Source of the DNA: Cristatella mucedo
Lineage: Eukaryota; Bryozoa; Phylactolaemata; Cristatellidae
DNA length: 64,000 bases
Direction: 5' to 3'
Assembly (NCBI GenBank): GCA_009760855.2
Contig: WPIO01000077.1
Location: 184,001 to 248,000 of the forward strand
The notes below the pieces were generated by a model that saw nothing but the letters and a program-made list of their open reading frames with translations, was not told where the DNA came from and ran no database searches. Position numbers and translations under genes: made by a program. Below, one piece after another: positions 57,444-64,000 of this stretch (position 1 is its first letter; each line of letters begins with the position of its first letter).

Positions 57444-60394
57444 GTAGGTCGTCATGAAGGAACAGGTCGGGCTGTAAAGCCGCACAAGCCACCCCCTTGC
57501 CTAGAACGCCCCCTACCGCTTGTGAGCTCAAAGCCCCTTTCGGGTGGTTACCAGACTTCAATAGAGATGCTGGACGTTTAAAAAGTGGTTGCACAGACTC
57601 TTCGTCGTCAGACTGTGCCCGCGGCGCCTAGTTTATCGATTGGCTCGGTAGAGGGCGCCGCCAGGCGAAGGATAGTCCTGTAAAAAACATTACTCACAGA
57701 TCCACTCCGAGACTCTAGTCAGAGTCGGTCTCCTGGGTTGAGGACAGAGACTTCTAGATTCATTTGTTTATCGAAGTGCTGAAAATATACCTTTTAAAGT
57801 CAGTGGTGTAGGCTGGTAAACAGCGACTCCTTGTACTTATTATCCGGAGCAAACCGACTACGGATGTAGACATTCAGCCGCCTCGTTTCCGGTGGCTCTA
57901 GCGAAGGGCCGCAATGAGACCTAATGAGCTTTATCTATTAAGCCTTTAGTCTGCCCATTTTAAAGCCTGGCAGCGGCTACCGGATACAGACAGCTGCTCT
58001 AGAAGTTCCTCGAGTGACTCATAAAGCGTTTTCTATTTTATACGGTTTGGTTGTTTCATTTGAGTGCGGAGCTCGATAATTCTCTTGCAGTCAAACAGTG
58101 GTTGAAGAACCGCTGCCACTTCGGTAAAAACGAAGTGCTTATCCGGAGAAGTAGGGCTGTAGCAATAGAGCAACTACCGACAGAGTGCTAGGGCTCAGCT
58201 AGCATCTTGGCAAGGATGGGGCTCGACCTTGACGTTAAGGAACATTGCACAAGTTCAAGATCTGCACTTCGAAATTCACTGGGAATTCGCTTTAATCCCT
58301 CTAATCAAAACTTTTTATTATTCCAAACTTGGTCATTTTAGCTGCTTCCTTTAACTGTTAGCTTGGCTTTTGTGGGATAGTTAGAACATCCTTGCTGGAG
58401 GCACAGTGCTAAAAGCCTCTCTAGACACTCTAAAAAGTAGTTTGCACTCCCATTTCGAGACCCTAAGCTGCTGTTCACCGAAGGCTATGTGGGCATTCGT
58501 GGATGACTACGCCCACGTGTCCTATATCCTCAGATCGCTTGTAGGCAAAATGTGGGTGCAGCAGAAGACCATCTAAGAACTATCTAAGCTAAACCTGCAT
58601 GTGAGTAATCGGATACAAGTTAGCCAGATGCACGAGAAGTGTGCTCGTACATTTAAAATGAAAAAGTTGGCTTGGCTTTCGCTGTTGCAATGCTTTTGGC
58701 TGACGTGACACATTCGTTAATTCGCCATGTACGAAATGTGAGCATCTGAGGCGAGAATAATTCGCTCGTGCAGGGCATGCCCACGGCGATTCGCGGCTGG
58801 CTCGATCCAGTTACAGCCTTTGCCTGCCACTCTCTCAGCAGGATTAACGCTTGCATGCATGATGAAGCAGCAGCCCACTGATGAACGGCCTGACGCACAG
58901 GGCGAACTGTCACCAACGAAGTAGTCTGAACACGACTCAATGAGCAACTGCCGAGTATGTGTCGAGAAAACACTACGAATGCATGCTACATTTTTTCATT
59001 AATTGCGGGTCTAGCCCGGCCTACTAGAAAATCTTGTGGTTCTTGCCCACACCATAAACATGTTCAGGTTGTGCCCCACCCCCAGAAGAAAATCCTGGCT
59101 CTGCCACTGGTCGGGCTCGTAATCATTAAAGTGAAGGAGAGCAACAGAGAACGCCAATCAGAAAGGGGAGAGGAAGAGACAGAGAGCAGAGAGAACTTAC
59201 AGAGACAGGCAGAGACCCAAATTTGTAGCACACGTGAGAGAGAGCGAGAGAAAGAGCAGGCATCTACTAACGTATTTCCTCGAAGTGCGTTGGCAGATGG
59301 CTACTTGTTTGCAGCGAGTTCTAACCCCACTTGCTACTGAATATACTCTGAAACGTTATGCCCAGAATCCTGGACCTGGAAATCCTGGACCTGGAAATCG
59401 GTGCTCCTTTTGCTTCTGTCTTGCTGCACTGAAAGCACCCGGCTCAAGTAGAGTAAGTAAAGGGGTAATCGGTTCGTATGCATGCTTATATATATGTTGT
59501 AAGTGGCATCACTAGTATTGGCCGTGAGAAACACTGTGCATGCTTCACTTTTTCGAATAGCATTTATTTGGCCTTTGGAGTTTGTCGATGCTGACAATAT
59601 CGATTTGTGGCCTTTAGCAGGCGGCTAGAAAATCAATCTGCCAGCTAAACAGGAAATGCTGGTGTTATTTCATCTCACAATATAACAGGTGCAGTAGCTG
59701 CTCGTCCATGCAACGGCACTGCAGTTGCTTAGTTAGCTGCTTACAAGTGACCCCGTAGTGAGCTTGAGCCTTGGGAGGCTCAACAAAGTGGGTTCAATAT
59801 CCAGTGACCAGTGCGGATGAAGAAAGCTGAGGACGTAGATCCTCGGCCTTCTGAGCATACAACGGACACCTACGAATTGGCCAAAAGTCGGCTGAAGTCA
59901 GTCAGAAATATAAGACTGCAATATCTTTTGATCAGTACCTCTAGACCTGTGAGCCGAGCTCAAATTAGTCTTACTTAAGCTCATGAGTGAAGCAATGTCA
60001 GCCCCAATGTATTGTTGGGAGCCATTGCACAACGGAGCCTGCCACCCTATTTACTAGAAGACATGGCCATAATCACAGTCCTAGAAGCTGGACAACTCTC
60101 CTGCCTAGCTGAGCATAAAAGAACTGAGAAGTTCTAATGAAAGCGGCTATACAGCCGCAGCCGCGTGCACGGGAATGGCTTGTTTTTCTGATTGTCTGCC
60201 TTGTGAGTGACTAAACTCACCGAAAAATGTCACTGAACCGGTAGACCTAACGTAAGGTATTTTTCGAGCATTCTTCAAGCTCGCTGACTTGGGCAGAAAA
60301 GGGGATATACAATTGCACGTCTCGTACGTTCCTTGGCAAAGTCTTGATCTGCTGTCCTCCGAGCCAATGACCGAAAAATATGCTGGTCTTGAAT
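57444..60394. other. About 3 kb with no gene recognised
   Basis: Only short or low-complexity frames (e.g. 58653-58973 minus; 58957-59340 plus). A short direct repeat (cctggacctggaaatcctgg) lies at about 59370-59397. No NCX upstream exon could be placed. Confidence 0.45.
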
Positions 60395-60905
60395 ACATAA
60401 TAATAATAATACGTTTGAATTGCACCCTCAGAGAACTTAATCTCTTTCTAGGCACTTTGCATTTGCTGCAAAGGAAGCATTACCGAATGGTAAGTGGTTG
60501 CATGCTCAATGACATAAGCATAACATGGTTAGAGGTGACATGCACATGGTCAGCATGTAAATATGGTCAGTGGGAGCATGTACAGTGCTTGCAATCATAA
60601 GTACACAAAGGACGAATCACGTGGACCCACTAAATGCTGTGATAAATAGATGTGTTTTTATTTTCTCTTTAAATGTGATCAGGTTAGGTGATGTCGTGAT
60701 GCCAGTCGCAAGTAAGTTCCAGGCTTTGGGGAACATACGAACTAAAAGCACGGTCTTCAAAGGAGTTGAGATTCGTAAGAGGTAAAGGTAAGCGATTAGA
60801 TTCCGAAAAGCCGGTAGTGCGATGCTTAGTGTGGTGGGGAGTAGATCTGGTAGGTAGGCTGGAGCCAAAGAATGAATGAATGTAAAAGTGAGTGAAAGAA
60901 TATAA
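60395..60905 (-). mobile_element. LINE-B copy, reverse orientation
   Basis: The 3' tail reads ttgcaccctcagagaactta, then atctctttctaggcactttg. Minus-strand frames encode MAPAYLPDLLP, then LKTVLLVRMFPKAWNLL, the RT end of the family. Confidence 0.75.
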
Positions 60906-60964
60906 GCATAAGCACAAATGCCTCACTGACGACTGTGAGAGCGAATGGAGTGTAGAATAAAAAA

Positions 60965-61130
60965 ATATTAGCTGATTTAACAACCTCATTTTTATAGCAG
61001 CAGAAGAGCCTTAACAGCTGGCATCACTGCTTGCACTGGACAATGAAGGATCGAACACTGCAGGATTTGAACTAACGACCTCGGTCGTCAAGAGCGAGCT
61101 TCTTAACCCCTGGGAAATCATGGCCCTCGA
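60965..61130 (-). repeat. SINE-1 copy, reverse orientation
   Basis: ttagctgatttaacaacctc, then cagcagaagagccttaacag and ctgcaggatttgaac (B-box complement), with acgacctcggtcgtc. Confidence 0.8.
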
Positions 61131-61595
61131 AAGTAGGAGAAAAGGAAGGGAAAGAAGGTAAGACAGAGGAAAAGAAGAATTGGAGGGGAGCAAAAGGTAG
61201 GGGAAAGAAAGGAGCAAGAGATGGAAAAGAGACAGACAGGAACTAAGGCAAGAGCGTGGAAATTAGGGTAAGGGAAAAGAGAGGGGATGAAAAAGGAGGA
61301 GAATGATTCGGAAAGTGTGACTTCAACGGAAAGACAAGAGGGGCCCGCAAGATGAAGAAAAAGAAGAAATTCGTTTAGTTACAGCATCCCTGGAAGGGTT
61401 CGTGAAGGCAAGGTTCCTGAGCATTCCCGCTACCAAATGTGAGTGCATATGTCTGCATTGCTGGTCTCCAGGAGCAACCACAAAGCAGATTAACAGGCCC
61501 TTCGAACTTCTTTTTTGACCCTTCATTAGAGAGCTTCCTCTTTCATATTTCTTACTTAGTAAATCCTCTCTCTAACTCTCATTTCCTTCTCTCTT

Positions 61596-61596
<1 letters not shown>

Positions 61597-61666
<70 letters not shown>
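61597..61666 (+). repeat. (CT)n microsatellite
   Basis: About 35 nearly perfect CT units. Confidence 0.95.
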
Positions 61667-61668
<2 letters not shown>

Positions 61669-61907
61669 CTTTCTCCCTCAGTCTTTGTCTCTCTACCTTT
61701 TCTCACTGCCTCAGTATTTGCTCAAACTTGTGCCACCGGCTAGCTGCTGTTCCTTCCTCTGGTCGCAACGTCCGTCAGGCTGGTCCCGCCTACACCTCAA
61801 TTTTGTTTGACCAGGTGACATTGCTCAAACAGTGGTATCAGCATTAGTTATGATTTTTGCAATTTCTCTGCCGGTACTATGCCAACGCCTAGCTTTCACC
61901 GGGAGTC

Positions 61908-61909
61908 AG

Positions 61910-61972
<63 letters not shown>

Positions 61973-62171
61973 AGGAGAAGAAGAGGAGAGCAGGACAGCA
62001 GGAAGAGAGGGGGAGATGGAGAGGAGAAAGAAAGAGAGAGAGAGGAAGAAAGAGAGAGACAGAGGTAAGAGAGAGAAAGAGGGAGGGAGAGAGAGAGGGA
62101 AAGACAGAGGGGGAGGGAGAGACAGAGGAGAGACAGACAGTCAGAGAGAGCCAGAGAGAATGAGGAGAGAG

Positions 62172-62226
<55 letters not shown>

Positions 62227-62235
62227 AGAGAGAGA

Positions 62236-62296
<61 letters not shown>

Positions 62297-62362
62297 GGAA
62301 TGAGGGAGAGAGAGAGAGAGGGAGAGAAGAGGAGAGAAGGGGGAGGGAGAGAGGTGCCAGCT
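61908..62362 (+). repeat. (GA)n-rich array
   Basis: About 450 bp of almost only G and A, with three nearly pure GA blocks (61912-61968, 62176-62220, 62239-62290). Confidence 0.95.
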
Positions 62363-64000
62363 GAGGTTGGACTTGCCCGGCACTGCCTTGGTGTGCTCAT
62401 TAGAAAGCAGCATAAAGCCAGCCCAGCCACTCACCACCTAGCTCCGCGAATAGCTGGTGGCGTTGATTGGCAAAGCAAATTTACTTGCAGGAACAGCCGG
62501 AGCCTGCTCTCGGCAGGAGCTGGTGGGGACCTAGCTAATACGGTGGAGCAGCTCACTCAGTCGGTCTTTCTCTGATCATTGTCCTGTGCCTCACTGACCT
62601 CCACTAGGGAGCCACCTCAAACACATCATGGTAACAGCCAGCGATTGGTCCTATCGAGAATGGGTGGGACGAACACAGTGCTGAGCAAAAGGCAGCAGCA
62701 GGAAGCAAAGTAGCTTAGAAATGCATCTAGTCGGGGTAATTTCGTCAGCTTTCAACAAGCTGCATTACTGTGTGCACTTGGACTACTTTCACCTCTTGTT
62801 AACCCTTTGTCCACTTTGCTTTGGCATTCGCTCCCACTCTTCTCATCTTCACTAACCCAAAATTCGGCATGGTCTCACTCAGATACAAAACTCGGCAACA
62901 GCCACGGCGGTACCACATGAACGTGATAGGGGTAGCCGAGGTTGTCTCGATGCCGTAGACACGGCTGCACGCAGCATTGATCAGGGCAGCACATAGAGGT
63001 ACCAGCAAGGCTAGATATGTCTGCTTGGGCAATGACTTGGTGGACCATACGCTTCAGATTAGCATCGTGCAGGTACAACAGAGTTCACACTGGCAATCAG
63101 TGCTGATCTAATCAGTACTGCACCCGAAGTACTAGCTTTCTCACTCAGCTGGTCCTGCAGGATGGCAGTGGCAGCAGCAGCATCGGTAGCTAGGGAAGCC
63201 TAGGCTGCCTAATCTAGCCCTACCTATAGAACTGCCTTTCATCTTACCCAAGTTGGCTGCCTAAAAATCGAATGCGTTCCATGTACTTGCGAGTAAGTGA
63301 GTTCATAACAGAAATTTTTTTAAGGAATTGCATAATAATTGGTGAGCTGGAACTTCAGAGGATTTTTTAACTCTAAGGGATTCTTATAAGGATGTGATTA
63401 CATTAACAGGACCAGCTCAGCAGTGGAAGAAATTCAAAGGCAATAGATTAAATGGATCCCTCTTTATTTCGATTTGCTAGCGGCCTGCATCCAGAGTTTG
63501 ATGTGCAGCAAATTCGCAGAACAGAAATGTATATGGATTGTCTTTGCGGCTGCTCATAAGGCTGTCTTTTCACATACCTAACGTAAGCTAGTGACATCCA
63601 TTTAGTACATAAGTTCTGTGCATCACGTACTGTCCCAATGGAGCGTTACATGTTTCTTGCTTCGGAACTCCGAAGAATTACGAACCCGAGAAAGCTTTTG
63701 CAAGCAGCAGCTCGGGGTCAAGTTAATGATGCAAGAACTTCGAAGGATGTCTATGGTTGGGGTTTAGCTAATGTTGTGGAGGAGGAGAAAGTGGTCGTGA
63801 AGATGAAGGAAGGGCTTATTCATTCTATTGAGAGGACAAGAGACATAAAAAATCTATACCTGCCGTTTTGGGTACAGTTTAAATATTAGTAAGGATATTG
63901 TCGTTGCCTTACCCACTCAGAATTACCACAAAGAACTAAGTACACATAAGGCGAGATCTATTGAATAGCTTATGCAAATGATGGATGTATCGATGCAAGT
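62363..64000. other. No gene recognised; open frame 63638-63889 (+)
   Basis: The 83-codon plus frame (MERYMFLASELRRITNPRKL...) has a charged middle and no domain I recognise. No RT-end or SINE motif found. Confidence 0.35.

Noticed and set aside
59740-59830. Possible further tRNA-like SINE head (gtgggttcaatatcc)
   Set aside because: The B-box is imperfect and no family body or tail follows.
61832-62437. Arg/Glu and Ser/Leu frames
   Set aside because: Translation of the GA array on both strands.

Overview
This is a stretch of an animal (metazoan) nuclear genome, almost certainly an invertebrate. The evidence is a multi-exon gene with consensus splice sites, introns from 88 bp to over 7 kb, about 45% GC, and abundant degenerate retrotransposons, tRNA-derived SINEs and microsatellites. 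No prokaryotic operon structure, rRNA, CRISPR array or plasmid/phage feature is visible. The phylum cannot be fixed from the sequence alone.

The main gene is a Na+/Ca2+ exchanger (NCX/Calx, SLC8 family) on the minus strand, from 48910 down to a stop codon at 22433. I reconstructed 13 coding exons by reading the splice sites. Every junction joins in phase, giving 774 codons from the end of the alpha-1 repeat through the XIP-like segment, the two Calx-beta domains (CBD1, CBD2), the alpha-2 repeat and the native C terminus. The first roughly 200 residues were not found in 48911-64000, so the missing exons probably lie beyond the window. One intron is GC-AG, and one acceptor uses a (CT)n microsatellite as its polypyrimidine tract.

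At the left edge (1-1140, +) there is a long open exon of an unrecognised, low-complexity protein ending at a consensus donor site. Positions 1141-22000 are mostly repeats: two non-LTR retrotransposon families, here called LINE-A and LINE-B, an endonuclease-domain remnant of another LINE (12.5-14.0 kb), and a decayed Ty3/gypsy-like LTR element (14.4-17.3 kb, minus) with Gag, protease, RT, RNase H and the start of integrase.

Two SINE groups recur throughout. SINE-1 has a tRNA-like head with a B-box and a conserved 3' part. SINE-2 has a tRNA-like head fused to the 3' tail of LINE-B. The NCX introns also hold a 560-bp purine-rich array, a 610-bp CT array and a 230-bp inverted repeat. The right end (49-64 kb) has no recognised gene, only repeats and two large opposed CT/GA tracts near 61.6-62.4 kb.

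I found no convincing novel multi-gene system. The points most worth follow-up are the exchanger's gene structure and diverged Ca2+-sensor acids, the two near-identical LINE-A copies sharing a 5' boundary, the SINE/LINE tail sharing, the large inverted repeat, and an unidentified ORF with an internal 40-residue duplication at 10.0-10.3 kb.
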